This document shows positions 34,701 through 42,143 of a stretch of DNA of 64,000 bases, piece after piece. The stretch is from the NCBI GenBank assembly GCA_946546945.1, contig CAMNOU010000002.1:124001-188000 (forward strand), written 5' to 3'. The notes under the pieces were generated by a model. It ran no database searches. It saw only the letters and a program-made list of their open reading frames with translations, and was not told the DNA's origin. The stretch's first letter is position 1, and each line of letters starts with the position of its first letter. Source of the stretch: an uncultured Lachnospiraceae bacterium (GTDB taxonomy: Bacteria; Bacillota; Clostridia; Lachnospirales; Lachnospiraceae). The translations under genes and the position numbers were made by a program.

Positions 34701-35083
34701 TGCTGTTCTAACGCGTAATTGGAAATCAGCGCCCGCGGCCGGGCAGACTTCAGCACAGAGATGAGCCGCTCGATCTTGTCCTCATCCAGCGGGGGCGGCA
34801 GTATGATAAAGGGGACTCCCGCCATCATGCAGCCGTAGACCGCCGCGACCGTGCCGAAATCCTGCATGCTGAAAATCAGCGCGCGGTCTCCCGGACGGAC
34901 CCCTTTTCGCCGCAGAGTGTGCGCCGTCTCGAGTGCTTTGTGATAAAGCTCTCCGATCGTATGATTCTTCAGAATCCATTTGCCGATCTCTTCGTCAAAA
35001 TCCGCGAAAGAGAACAGGACCTGGTCTGAAGAAGTCTGCACTTTCTCCTGTAACATATGAATCAAAGTGGTGGCATTCTTCAT
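31787..35083 (-). CDS. Fatty-acyl-AMP-ligase / acyl carrier / thioester reductase megaprotein
   Basis: 1098 residues. The adenylation domain (1-565) has the AMP-binding loop YTSGSTSSPKGV (178-189), YGLAEN near 329, KTGDLG near 436 and Lys548 in NGKL, like fatty-acyl-AMP ligases. A linker (582-620) has three and a half 11-residue repeats of the INRAIERGDEL type. An acyl carrier domain (about 620-690) has the phosphopantetheine Ser651 in LGGDSLTG. The C-terminal reductase has the NAD(P)H loop TGATGFLG (732-739) and YSETK (Tyr894, Lys898). The layout is that of carboxylic acid reductases: activate a fatty acid, load it, release an aldehyde or alcohol. First gene of the four-gene operon. Confidence 0.9.
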   Translation of the reverse strand: MKNATTLIHMLQEKVQTSSDQVLFSFADFDEEIGKWILKNHTIGELYHKALETAHTLRRKGVRPGDRALIFSMQDFGTVAAVYGCMMAGVPFIILPPPLDEDKIERLISVLKSARPRALISNYALEQQSGAKLTGRLLKDAFSDTIRLKRIFTDRLEPYRRTDVIVPASEEDLVYLQYTSGSTSSPKGVRVTWKNLMKNLEQCLHVFDFTNVTLATWVPFFHNLGLVVTICMPILAVDSRIYYLHTMRFLENPKLWIRLMADFKITLTVGPGSAYDACTRIFSESEAAKNALTHVELFMNGSEYISAKSVSRFTELFHCDPKAMAPGYGLAENVCLATFACRDYRTLKLDYEAYQNNRAVIVDDGENAKEIVSVGTPVKDLTLVVGNPKTGKVYPDLRIGEIFIAGDSVADGYWGNHRDNKNFHVKMQGYDCEFYKTGDLGFLHEGQLYITGRIKEMLIVNGHNVYPSDLQVTVNRHVPALAGNAVGFFSCTTDTKEQIIAIVEANPEDDFDRLVHQINAAVSERFRFSFYDIIFVPRMTIPRTDNGKLQVLKARTLYQEGRLNILHSSHDHRAANPRARLINRAIERGDELFDRSIEKADELIDRSLDRADGLIDWADDIFLQVRDTFQKVLKVEQFSLTDSFLELGGDSLTGFELVNHIEQKFHVKLDFRELLRDASVVGVTKYIHEVLSGAVSSGNSVNLAKECRLDKSIRPQGEYTKPVSDCRVIFLTGATGFLGAQLIRAIRQQYPHDGLKLYCLVRAESKEAGLERLKKNLEHYDCWQDDMTEILEAVTGDLSSPKLGLDPETWDQLARDVEIIYHNGAILNFVFPYDYLKTTNVGGTVETLRLACEEKPKYYHYVSSYSVYDTPDNRGRRVMEDDPLRTWKGFSLSYSETKWVSEKITRIAMSRGLKAAIYRPGDITGAANGIWEMDDMVSRMLVSIIQMKGVPRARYSFHMTPVDYVGKALVYLSRKEEVFGHAFNLVNPKGQTLREIVNDIRNCGYTVRYIPFALWKSRLRRADASENAMVLLECLFEAGNASNPNILRHFTGRDPIYDTSNAKILLGQSGITCPPVDQKMIGAYLDYFKTRGYLEIME
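33224..33340 (-). repeat. 33-bp coding repeats (11-residue amphipathic units)
   Basis: Residues 582-592, 593-603 and 604-614 of the megaprotein repeat as (I/F)-(N/D)-R-(A/S)-(I/L)-(E/D)-(R/K)-(G/A)-D-(E/G)-L. A partial fourth unit IDWADD follows. They sit directly before the carrier domain. Confidence 0.85.
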
Positions 35084-35133
35084 AATCTTTCTTTCCTTTG
35101 AGATGCTTATACGGTATGCAAAACATTACTATT

Positions 35134-35162
35134 ATCATACTCTGTATCGCGGTTTCCCGCAA
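35134..35162 (-). promoter_or_regulatory. Probable promoter of the megaprotein operon
   Basis: On the minus strand TTGCGG (35157-35162) and TATGAT (35134-35139) lie 17 bases apart, about 45 bases before the start codon. Confidence 0.55.
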
Positions 35163-35229
35163 GTGGAAAATACTTGACCGGCAGGTCAGCAAAACCGCAG
35201 GCGGGGGCGCTCTGCCTGATCCGGAGTTG

Positions 35230-35246
35230 TTAAGAATAAGTTAAGA
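35230..35246 (+). promoter_or_regulatory. TTAAGA-N5-TTAAGA response-regulator box
   Basis: Two TTAAGA hexamers at 35230-35235 and 35241-35246 are spaced by one helical turn (11 bases). This is the geometry of PhoP/OmpR-type binding sites. A GATAAT -10-like box follows at 35277-35282 with no good -35, as expected for an activated promoter. The site lies between the divergent megaprotein operon and the response regulator gene. Confidence 0.6.
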
Positions 35247-35339
35247 ATTCGCCTTCTCTTTTGGAAAGATTTCTCTGATAATGTATTGGCATGGAGCAAG
35301 TCCTGAACTTGTGATAAGATATAGGGGAGGTGATGAAAA

Positions 35340-36047
35340 ATGATGAACATATTAGTGTGTGATGACGATAAGGATATTGTAGACGCCATTGAAATCTACC
35401 TGGCGCCGGAAGGATACCATATTATTAAGGCTTATGACGGAATCGAAGCAATCGAGGCAATCAGAAACAACGACATCCATCTTCTGATCCTGGATGTCAT
35501 GATGCCGCGGATGGACGGCCTTCGGGCAACCCTGAAGATCCGGGAGCAGTCAAATATTCCGATCATTATTCTGTCGGCAAAAACAGAAGATACAGACAAG
35601 ATCTTCGGGCTGAACGTAGGAGCTGATGATTATGTGACAAAGCCCTTCAATTCGCTGGAACTGGTGGCCCGGGTGAAGTCCCAGCTGCGCCGCTACACGA
35701 AGCTCGGGACGATCGCGCAGGAGGATGATTCCAATATTTACCGGACCGGAGGGCTGGTCATCAATGATGACACCAAGACGGTGATGCTGGACGGAGAAGT
35801 GGTGGAGAAGTTTACCCCGATGCAGTACAATATTCTGCTTTTCCTGACGAAAAACAAGGGGCGGGTATTTTCCATCGAACAGATTTATGAGAACATCTGG
35901 AAGGAAAATGCAATCAATGCGGACAATACGGTGGCCGTACATATCCGTCACATCCGGGAAAAAATAGAAATCAATCCGAGAGAGCCCCGTTATCTGAAGG
36001 TGGTCTGGGGCGTCGGGTATAAGATGGAGGATCTGCCTCCTGCTTAA
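35340..36047 (+). CDS. OmpR/VanR-type response regulator (second system)
   Basis: 235-residue regulator with receiver residues DDD at 8-10, phospho-acceptor Asp52 in LDVMMP and the KPFNSLEL lysine, plus a winged-helix output domain. The recognition segment NADNTVAVHIRHIREKIEIN is almost the same as in the regulator at 371. A GGGGAGGTGATG site precedes; ATG at 35340 and 35343 are both usable. The kinase gene starts 13 bases downstream. The regulator probably binds the TTAAGA box in front of its own gene and so may also control the divergent lipid operon. Confidence 0.93.
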   Translation: MMNILVCDDDKDIVDAIEIYLAPEGYHIIKAYDGIEAIEAIRNNDIHLLILDVMMPRMDGLRATLKIREQSNIPIIILSAKTEDTDKIFGLNVGADDYVTKPFNSLELVARVKSQLRRYTKLGTIAQEDDSNIYRTGGLVINDDTKTVMLDGEVVEKFTPMQYNILLFLTKNKGRVFSIEQIYENIWKENAINADNTVAVHIRHIREKIEINPREPRYLKVVWGVGYKMEDLPPA

Positions 36048-36060
36048 AGGAGAATGAAAG

Positions 36061-38187
36061 ATGGAACAAAATAAAGTGAAACGTTACAGCACATCCAGAA
36101 AGATTCTGATTCTCATTGTGCTTATCATATCGTCAGTGATGATGGCGGTCAGCGGAAGCTGGATCATTCCCGGCCTTTTCAACGGCATGACGTGGAAAGA
36201 GGCGCTGATCACGAGACCGTCTTATGAACACAGCCGTTCTGCGGGAGCCTATCTGCAGGAAGAAAGCGAGATGATCCTTGCCGATGCGGTGGAGATCAAA
36301 GCGATCACGGGGACCGGGGGATATCAGATCCTGCCGGCGGAGCGGACGAATGCGCTTCTGTATATGAGAAATCTGGATACAGGCGCAGTCTATACCACGG
36401 TAAAGGACTGGGGAGGATATTCCTTGGAAGAAGTGAAAAAGAATTATCTGGGGTCTTCCTATTCCGCACATCAGGAGAGCGCATGCTATTACAGCTTTAC
36501 GACAGAGGATGGCGCGGAAGCCGCCGGAATGCCCCCGGAGGCGCAGGCCTTCATGAATAGTGATCTGGCATGGAATGCGCTGGCGCTGCTTGCGGCGGAG
36601 GGTTCGGCGGAAATACTTCAGTCAGACTATCCGGATAACTGGGAATGGTTTGTCGGCCTGAATGCCGGCTACCCTGTCAAACAGTCCAGAGCATACCAGG
36701 CTTCCGTTTTTTATGATGCTTACCAAAGCATGGCGCCAAAGCTGAGCATCCTGGCTTTCCCGTTCGCGGGTCTGGCAGTCCTGATGCTTGTGCTTGTCGG
36801 CCTGCAGGCCGGGCATAATAGTGAAGACCGGGAAATCCACATGAATCTGCTTGACCGTTTCCCTCTGGAACTTTGGATCCTTTCCGATGTGATTCTGATT
36901 CTGATCGGACTTTTCTTCCTTGCAGAAGGACTTGGCAGACTGGATAATGCCGGGTATTACAGTTCCGGATTCGGTTTCGGAATCTTCGATTCCGGACTTA
37001 TTGTCACGGGAACGCTGATTTTGATGCTCACCATTGCAAAAATGCTGAATCTCTATCTGCGCAGGATCAAGGCAAAACAGCTCGGAGGTAGTCTGATTTG
37101 CTCCTTCGGAAATGGATTCATCAGAGCAGGCAGGAAGGTAAAGCGGGGCATCCGGACCATCTATCTGTCCCGAAAAGAGAATCAGAAGCTGATCATCCGC
37201 TTTGTCATCGTGGCAGCAGTCAATATCCTTTTCAGCGTGATCATGACAGCAGCGGTTTCCGGTTACATGCCCGGAATCGCATTGATTTTTTTCATTCTTC
37301 TGATTGCGGCGGATCTGTATCTGCTCTGGCGTCTTGTGACCGGTAACCGGGGCAGGGAGGAAATCCGGACTGCACTGGCAGCAATCTCGCAGGGGGATCT
37401 GGACTATCAGATTGATACAGAGGAAATGAATGCGGAGAACCGGATGATGGCCGAGGAGGTCAACCGCATGAGGGACGGCCTTCGTCTGGCAGTGGAGACA
37501 AGGCTGAAGAGCGAACGCTTAAAGACGGATCTGATCGCGAATGTCTCCCATGACATCCGTACCCCGCTGACTTCTATTATAAACTATGTGGATATCCTGA
37601 AGAGGGAAAAAATCGGGGACGAAAAAATCAGCGGTTACATTGATATCCTGGACCGCAAGTCTGCACGGTTAAAACAACTCACAGATGACCTGATCGAGGT
37701 ATCCAAAATCAGTTCCGGAAATGTGACACTGCATATGCAGGAAATCAATCTGAAGCAGCTGATCAAACAGATCAACGGGGAATACAAGGAGAAATTTGAC
37801 GCCAGGAATCTGCAGTTGGTCTGCTGCCTGCCGGAAGAGAATATGCTTGTGAATGCCGATGGACCGCGCATGTGCCGGGTAATTGAAAACCTCTATAACA
37901 ATGCAGCGAAATACGCCATGCCCGGCTCCCGTATTTATGTCAATGGAGAGCTTCGTGAGGAGGAAGTAGTGTTGTCCGTTAAAAACATGTCGGAACATTC
38001 GCTGAATATCAGTGCGGACGAACTGATGGAGCGCTTTGTCCGGGGGGATGAATCCAGAACGACAGAAGGCAGCGGGCTGGGGCTTGAGATCGCGCGCAAT
38101 CTGACCGTGATGCAGAAGGGAAGCTTTGATCTGTATCTGGACGGCGATCTGTTCAAGGTGACGCTTGTTTTTCCCGCGGCGAAATAG
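36061..38187 (+). CDS. Sensor histidine kinase with large extracellular domain
   Basis: 708-residue kinase. A first membrane helix (about 12-35) is followed by an extracellular domain of about 200 residues (36-235). Further membrane helices (about 240-262, 275-297, 310-330, 378-402, 405-428) and a HAMP-like ISQGDLDYQIDTEEM follow. The HisKA motif NVSHDIRTPLTS carries His497. The N-box ENLYNNAAKYA and G-box EGSGLGLEIARN complete the catalytic part. The kinase core resembles the one at 1081, but this protein has the added sensor domain, which contains no motif I recognise. Partner of the regulator directly upstream. Confidence 0.93.
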   Translation: MEQNKVKRYSTSRKILILIVLIISSVMMAVSGSWIIPGLFNGMTWKEALITRPSYEHSRSAGAYLQEESEMILADAVEIKAITGTGGYQILPAERTNALLYMRNLDTGAVYTTVKDWGGYSLEEVKKNYLGSSYSAHQESACYYSFTTEDGAEAAGMPPEAQAFMNSDLAWNALALLAAEGSAEILQSDYPDNWEWFVGLNAGYPVKQSRAYQASVFYDAYQSMAPKLSILAFPFAGLAVLMLVLVGLQAGHNSEDREIHMNLLDRFPLELWILSDVILILIGLFFLAEGLGRLDNAGYYSSGFGFGIFDSGLIVTGTLILMLTIAKMLNLYLRRIKAKQLGGSLICSFGNGFIRAGRKVKRGIRTIYLSRKENQKLIIRFVIVAAVNILFSVIMTAAVSGYMPGIALIFFILLIAADLYLLWRLVTGNRGREEIRTALAAISQGDLDYQIDTEEMNAENRMMAEEVNRMRDGLRLAVETRLKSERLKTDLIANVSHDIRTPLTSIINYVDILKREKIGDEKISGYIDILDRKSARLKQLTDDLIEVSKISSGNVTLHMQEINLKQLIKQINGEYKEKFDARNLQLVCCLPEENMLVNADGPRMCRVIENLYNNAAKYAMPGSRIYVNGELREEEVVLSVKNMSEHSLNISADELMERFVRGDESRTTEGSGLGLEIARNLTVMQKGSFDLYLDGDLFKVTLVFPAAK

Positions 38188-38229
38188 TTACACGATCGGA
38201 CAGTTTTTTTCATAAACAGGAATCATAAG

Positions 38230-38270
38230 GACAGGGTTTGTGTCAGCAGGGCACAGACCCTGTCATAATT
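38230..38270 (+). terminator. Terminator after the second two-component system
   Basis: GACAGGGTTTGTG pairs with CACAGACCCTGTC (one G-T pair) around a nine-base loop, followed by ATAATTTT. Confidence 0.75.
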
Positions 38271-38286
38271 TTACGATGAAAATTTC

Positions 38287-38315
38287 TTGAGAGTGCAGAT
38301 ATTTGCTTCTATAAT
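38287..38315 (+). promoter_or_regulatory. Promoter of the MerR-like gene
   Basis: TTGAGA (38287-38292) and TATAAT (38310-38315) with 17 bases between. The longer open frame begins inside the -35 box, which rules out that start. Confidence 0.8.
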
Positions 38316-38346
38316 AAAAATATCATATGGAAATGGAGGACTCGTT

Positions 38347-38973
38347 GTGGAAAAAGTGCGTTATATGATTTCAGATGCGTCCAGCCTGATCCGGGTCGAA
38401 TCGCATGTGCTGCGGTACTGGGAAGAGGAATTGGAGCTGGAAGTCCCTCGAAATGAGCTGGGACACCGTTATTATACAGAGGAAAACATCCGCCAGTTTG
38501 AGCAGATCAAGAAGCTGAAAGAGGAAGGATATCAGTTGAAGGCAATTAAAATGCTGCTTCATAACCAGGACCGGGGAAGGGAAGAGGCGGTGAAGGCGGA
38601 AACCGAAAATGCGGGACCGGATACAGAAATCATCAGCGGCAGTTCCTCCGTGCCGGAATCTGCAGATCAGAAAAATCTATCCAGGCTGGAACAGTTTCAG
38701 ATCATGATGACGCAGATCGTCCGGCGCGCAATCGCCGAGAACAATGAAGCCCTGGGGGAAGAGGTCAGTGCACAGGTCGGCGAAAAGGTGATCAAAGAAA
38801 TGAATTACCTGATGCGGGAGAGAGAAGAGCAGGAGGAAGAGCGTTTCAGAAAACTGGATGAGGCGATCCGCTCCCGTCAGAGACGTTTGCGGAAAGAGAA
38901 GATAAAAAAGAACGAAAAAAAGAAGGACAGGCCTAAAAAAGTGCGCCTGCGTGCCGGTGAGAGCGTATCCTGA
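38347..38973 (+). CDS. MerR-like helix-turn-helix protein with coiled-coil tail
   Basis: 208 residues from a GTG start that follows GGAGG by 7 bases. Residues about 5-75 form a MerR-type winged helix-turn-helix (VESHVLRYWEEELEL, then RYYTEENIRQFEQIKKLKEE). The rest is long, charged and helical, ending in a very basic Lys/Arg stretch (about 180-205). MerR regulators usually end in a ligand-binding domain; here a coiled coil and basic tail replace it, as in chromosome-anchoring proteins of the RacA kind. Ligand and targets are unknown, and a structural DNA-binding role is possible. Confidence 0.75.
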   Translation: MEKVRYMISDASSLIRVESHVLRYWEEELELEVPRNELGHRYYTEENIRQFEQIKKLKEEGYQLKAIKMLLHNQDRGREEAVKAETENAGPDTEIISGSSSVPESADQKNLSRLEQFQIMMTQIVRRAIAENNEALGEEVSAQVGEKVIKEMNYLMREREEQEEERFRKLDEAIRSRQRRLRKEKIKKNEKKKDRPKKVRLRAGESVS

Positions 38974-39029
38974 AACCGGGGACCAGATCGACTTCACGGA
39001 TGATTACAAAAGAAAAAGAGGGATAAGAG

Positions 39030-39305
39030 ATGTACTATTATTCTTGCGGCCAGCTCATAAAAAAACTCAGAAAAAACGGCGGTCTTACGCAGGAAGAACT
39101 GGCCGACGGCATCTGTTCTGTGAGTACAATTTCCAGAATTGAAAATGACCGTCAGGTGCCACATTTAAAAAAGATGGAGGCATTATTACAGAGGCTCGGC
39201 ATAGAAAAAGGAGACAATCCGGGGCCTGACTTCGGAGATGATGCCTGCTGCCTGATCATGATCGTTTCAGAGAAGACACCGGAATATAAGGAATATAAAA
39301 ATTAG
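39030..39305 (+). CDS. Small XRE-family helix-turn-helix protein
   Basis: 91 residues. Positions about 5-60 form a Cro/C1-type helix-turn-helix (LIKKLRKNGGLTQEELADGI, then STISRIEND). The C-terminal 30 residues are acidic and contain DDACC. The helix-turn-helix resembles the start of Rgg/PlcR-like regulators, which have a long TPR domain; that domain is missing. It may be a stand-alone small regulator or a remnant. A GAGGGATAAGAG sequence serves as ribosome binding site. It lies 56 bases after the MerR-like gene and is probably on the same transcript. Confidence 0.7.
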   Translation: MYYYSCGQLIKKLRKNGGLTQEELADGICSVSTISRIENDRQVPHLKKMEALLQRLGIEKGDNPGPDFGDDACCLIMIVSEKTPEYKEYKN

Positions 39306-39307
39306 AT

Positions 39308-39417
39308 GCTCCGCCGGATCTGGCGAGCCTGGAATAAAGAAGATGCCCACCCCTGTCCGGGGAGAAATTTCAGGCTGTCCCAAGAATTCCCGCCAAAGAA
39401 TACTCTTCCGGCGGAGC
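39308..39417. other. Nested inverted repeats in a 359-base gap (possible structured RNA)
   Basis: The outer arms GCTCCGCCGGA (39308-39318) and TCCGGCGGAGC (39407-39417) are perfect complements. Inside lie TGGCG/CGCCA, AGCCTGGAA/TTTCAGGCT (one mismatch) and CCCC/GGGG around a short loop. All pairs are nested, so one RNA or DNA strand can fold into a long branched stem. The rest of the gap (39418-39664) shows TCGACA direct repeats and the ddl promoter but no gene. Confidence 0.6.
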
Positions 39418-39555
39418 CTTGCAAAAAGCGTTTGCTCATATAGTATCTTATAAAAATTCTTTCTGTCCGAACATAGCGTTTCACGAAAAATCTGAAGATT
39501 CCCCTGCCTTGTCGACAATAATCGACATTATTTTATATCTTTTCAAAGATAGGCA

Positions 39556-39584
39556 TTCACAAAACGCCGCAAATGAGTTAAACT
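39556..39584 (+). promoter_or_regulatory. Probable promoter of ddl-murF
   Basis: TTCACA (39556-39561) and TAAACT (39579-39584) with a 17-base spacer, about 80 bases before ddl. Confidence 0.5.
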
Positions 39585-39664
39585 AGTACAGCGGATAATC
39601 AGCAGACGTTGAAGTGCTGCATTTGTCCCTTGAATGATGAAACAGAAACAAGGAGTAAAAATAT

Positions 39665-40720
39665 ATGAATATTGTGGTTTTAGCCGGAGGACTGAGCACG
39701 GAGCGTGATGTTTCCTTCTCCAGCGGCAGAATGATTGCCAAAGCGCTGAAGGGGAACGGACACCATGTGATCATGCTCGATGTTTTTATGGGATATCGCG
39801 ATGAGGAGACGGATATTACAGATATTTTTTCAGGGGATCCGGGTTCAGATGAATTTCTCGGCACGATTCCGGCAGAAGCACCGGATCTGGAGCAGGTCCG
39901 GGCCATGCGGAAGGATCAGTCAGACTGTTTCTTTGGCCCGAATGTCATCAGAATCTGTCAGAAAGCAGATATTGTCTTTATGGCGCTTCATGGAGAAAAC
40001 GGAGAGAACGGGAAAATCCAGGCGGCCTTTGATCTTTACGGGATCCGCTATACAGGAACCGGATATCTCGGCAGTGCGCTGGCCATGGATAAGGCGCTGT
40101 CCAAAAAAATGTTTGAAGCGGCCGGAATCCCGACACCGCGCGGACTTTCCATGAAAAAAGGGGAGGCGAAGTCCCTTGCGGAAGCGAAGATCTCTCTTCC
40201 CTGTGTCGTTAAGCCGTGCTGCGGCGGATCCAGCATCGGGGTATCCATTGTTCATTCACAGGAAGAGTATGAGGCGGCTCTTGCAGAGGCATTTCGCTAT
40301 GAGGATGAGATTGTCGCAGAAGAATATATCAGCGGCCGTGAGTTCTCTGTTGGAGTGATCGATCATCAGGCACTCCCTGTCATTGAGATTGCGCCGGTGG
40401 AGGGCTTCTATGATTATCAGAATAAGTATAAAGCAGGAAGCACCGTGGAGACCTGCCCGGCTGACATCCCGGAGGAGGTTGCCGCGAAAATGCAGAATGC
40501 GGCGCTCGCAGTCTGTGACACGCTCGGACTGGACACCTATTCCCGCATGGATTTTCTGCTGAATGACAGGAATGAGATTTTCTGCCTGGAAGCCAATACA
40601 CTTCCGGGGATGACGCCCACCAGCCTGCTCCCGCAGGAGGCCCGGGTGATCGGAATGGATTTTGCAGCGCTTTGTGAAAAGCTGATTCAGATTTCGCTGG
40701 AAAAATATAACCGCAGGTAA
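39665..40720 (+). CDS. ddl: D-alanine--D-alanine ligase
   Basis: 351-residue ATP-grasp ligase that joins two D-Ala for peptidoglycan. The glycine-rich start VVLAGGLSTERDVSFSSG, FMALHGENGENG, ATP-binding VVKPCCGGSSIGVS, and the metal and substrate region EANTLPGMTPTSLLP are all present. The start segment has GG-LSTERDVS, as in Ddl, not a VanA-type ligase, though D-Ala-D-Lac activity cannot be excluded by eye. A roughly 50-residue acidic insertion follows the first strand. It is followed at 22 bases by murF, forming a cell-wall precursor operon. Confidence 0.92.
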   Translation: MNIVVLAGGLSTERDVSFSSGRMIAKALKGNGHHVIMLDVFMGYRDEETDITDIFSGDPGSDEFLGTIPAEAPDLEQVRAMRKDQSDCFFGPNVIRICQKADIVFMALHGENGENGKIQAAFDLYGIRYTGTGYLGSALAMDKALSKKMFEAAGIPTPRGLSMKKGEAKSLAEAKISLPCVVKPCCGGSSIGVSIVHSQEEYEAALAEAFRYEDEIVAEEYISGREFSVGVIDHQALPVIEIAPVEGFYDYQNKYKAGSTVETCPADIPEEVAAKMQNAALAVCDTLGLDTYSRMDFLLNDRNEIFCLEANTLPGMTPTSLLPQEARVIGMDFAALCEKLIQISLEKYNRR

Positions 40721-40742
40721 GAAGGAATACAGGAATACAGAT

Positions 40743-42143
40743 ATGAAACAGATGACATTAAAGAACATAGCCCGTGCATGCGGCGGTACCTTCCATGGGG
40801 AGGACGCTCTGCTTGAAAAAGAGATTGCCGGAGCCGTGACGGACAGCCGTCAGGTGCAGAAGGGTGATCTCTATATTGCGATGCGCGGAGAGCGGGTGGA
40901 CGGACACAGCTTTATTCCGTCTGCTTTTGAAAAAGGAGCGGCTGCCGTTCTGTGCGAACAGAAGCCGGAAAACCCGGCGGGTCCCTGGATCCTCGTGGAT
41001 TCCTGCCCGCAGGCCCTGAAGGATATAGCGGAATTTTACCGTTCTACTCTGAAGATAAAAATAGTGGGAATTACCGGAAGCGTCGGGAAGACCAGTACCA
41101 AGGAAATGATCGCGTCGGTCCTGTCAGAGAAATACAATGTGCTGAAAACCGAAGGGAATTTCAACAATGAGATCGGACTGCCGCTGACGATCCTTCGTAT
41201 CCGGGAGGAGCATGAAGCAGCTGTCGTGGAGATGGGGATATCGGAGTTCGGTGAAATGCACCGCATCGCCAAAGTGGCAAGACCGGATATCTGTGTGATG
41301 ACCAATATCGGGCAGTGCCATCTGGAAAACCTGATCGATCGTGACGGTGTGCTCCGCGCAAAATCCGAAATCTTTGATTTCCTGAAAGAAGACGGTGTGA
41401 TCGTCCTGAACGGAAACGATGACAAATTGTCCGGCATCGGAGAAGTGAAGGGAATCCGGCCGGTCCGTTATCTGGTGAACGAAAGCGATGCGGATTTGAA
41501 GGATACCTCTTATTTCGTCACAGCGGACCATCTCAAAAATCACGGGCTGAAGGGAATGTCGGCCATCCTTCATTTTCCGGATGAAGACTGTGCAGTCACG
41601 GAACCGATTCCCGGCATTCATAACATTTACAATGCCTGTGCGGCGGCCTGCGTCGGAGATGCGATGGGGCTGACCCATGCAGAGATCTGTGCCGGCATTT
41701 CGCATGCACGCACGATTGCGGGGCGGACGAATCTGATCGAGGCCGGTGATATCCTGATCATTGATGACTGCTATAACGCAAATCCTGTATCTATGAAGGC
41801 ATCCCTGGATGTGCTGAGCCTCGCGCAGGGCAGAAAGATCGCGGTGCTCGGCGATATGGGAGAACTGGGGGCAGCCGAAAAAGAACTCCACAGAGAGGTG
41901 GGAGCTTATGCGGCTGAGAAAAACATTGATATGGTTCTTTGCTGCGGGGAACTGTCTGAAGAACTTGCAAAAGGGGCGGAAGCAGGCTGTGAGACAAAGC
42001 ATTTTGAGAAAGTGCAGGATCTGATCGGCGCGCTGAAAAAAATCATAGAACCTCAGGACACGGTTCTGGTGAAGGCATCTCATTTTATGCAATATGATCA
42101 AATAGTCAGGGCTTTGCAGGAAGAAAGAACCCCGGAAAAATAG
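40743..42143 (+). CDS. murF: UDP-MurNAc-tripeptide--D-Ala-D-Ala ligase
   Basis: 466-residue Mur ligase that adds the D-Ala-D-Ala made by Ddl to the UDP-MurNAc-tripeptide. The N-terminal domain with VTDSRQVQKGDLY binds the nucleotide sugar. The central ATPase has GITGSVGKTSTKEM and MGISEFGEM. The C-terminal domain contains DDCYNANPVSMKASLD and LGDMGELG. Normal length. It directly follows ddl, whose product is its substrate. The transcript ends at the strong terminator just after the stop. Confidence 0.95.
   Translation: MKQMTLKNIARACGGTFHGEDALLEKEIAGAVTDSRQVQKGDLYIAMRGERVDGHSFIPSAFEKGAAAVLCEQKPENPAGPWILVDSCPQALKDIAEFYRSTLKIKIVGITGSVGKTSTKEMIASVLSEKYNVLKTEGNFNNEIGLPLTILRIREEHEAAVVEMGISEFGEMHRIAKVARPDICVMTNIGQCHLENLIDRDGVLRAKSEIFDFLKEDGVIVLNGNDDKLSGIGEVKGIRPVRYLVNESDADLKDTSYFVTADHLKNHGLKGMSAILHFPDEDCAVTEPIPGIHNIYNACAAACVGDAMGLTHAEICAGISHARTIAGRTNLIEAGDILIIDDCYNANPVSMKASLDVLSLAQGRKIAVLGDMGELGAAEKELHREVGAYAAEKNIDMVLCCGELSEELAKGAEAGCETKHFEKVQDLIGALKKIIEPQDTVLVKASHFMQYDQIVRALQEERTPEK

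Noticed and set aside
39665-40720. Vancomycin-resistance (VanA/VanG-type) ligase because VanRS-like systems are in the window
   Set aside because: No vanH, vanX or vanT gene is nearby, and the gene is paired with murF as an ordinary ddl.
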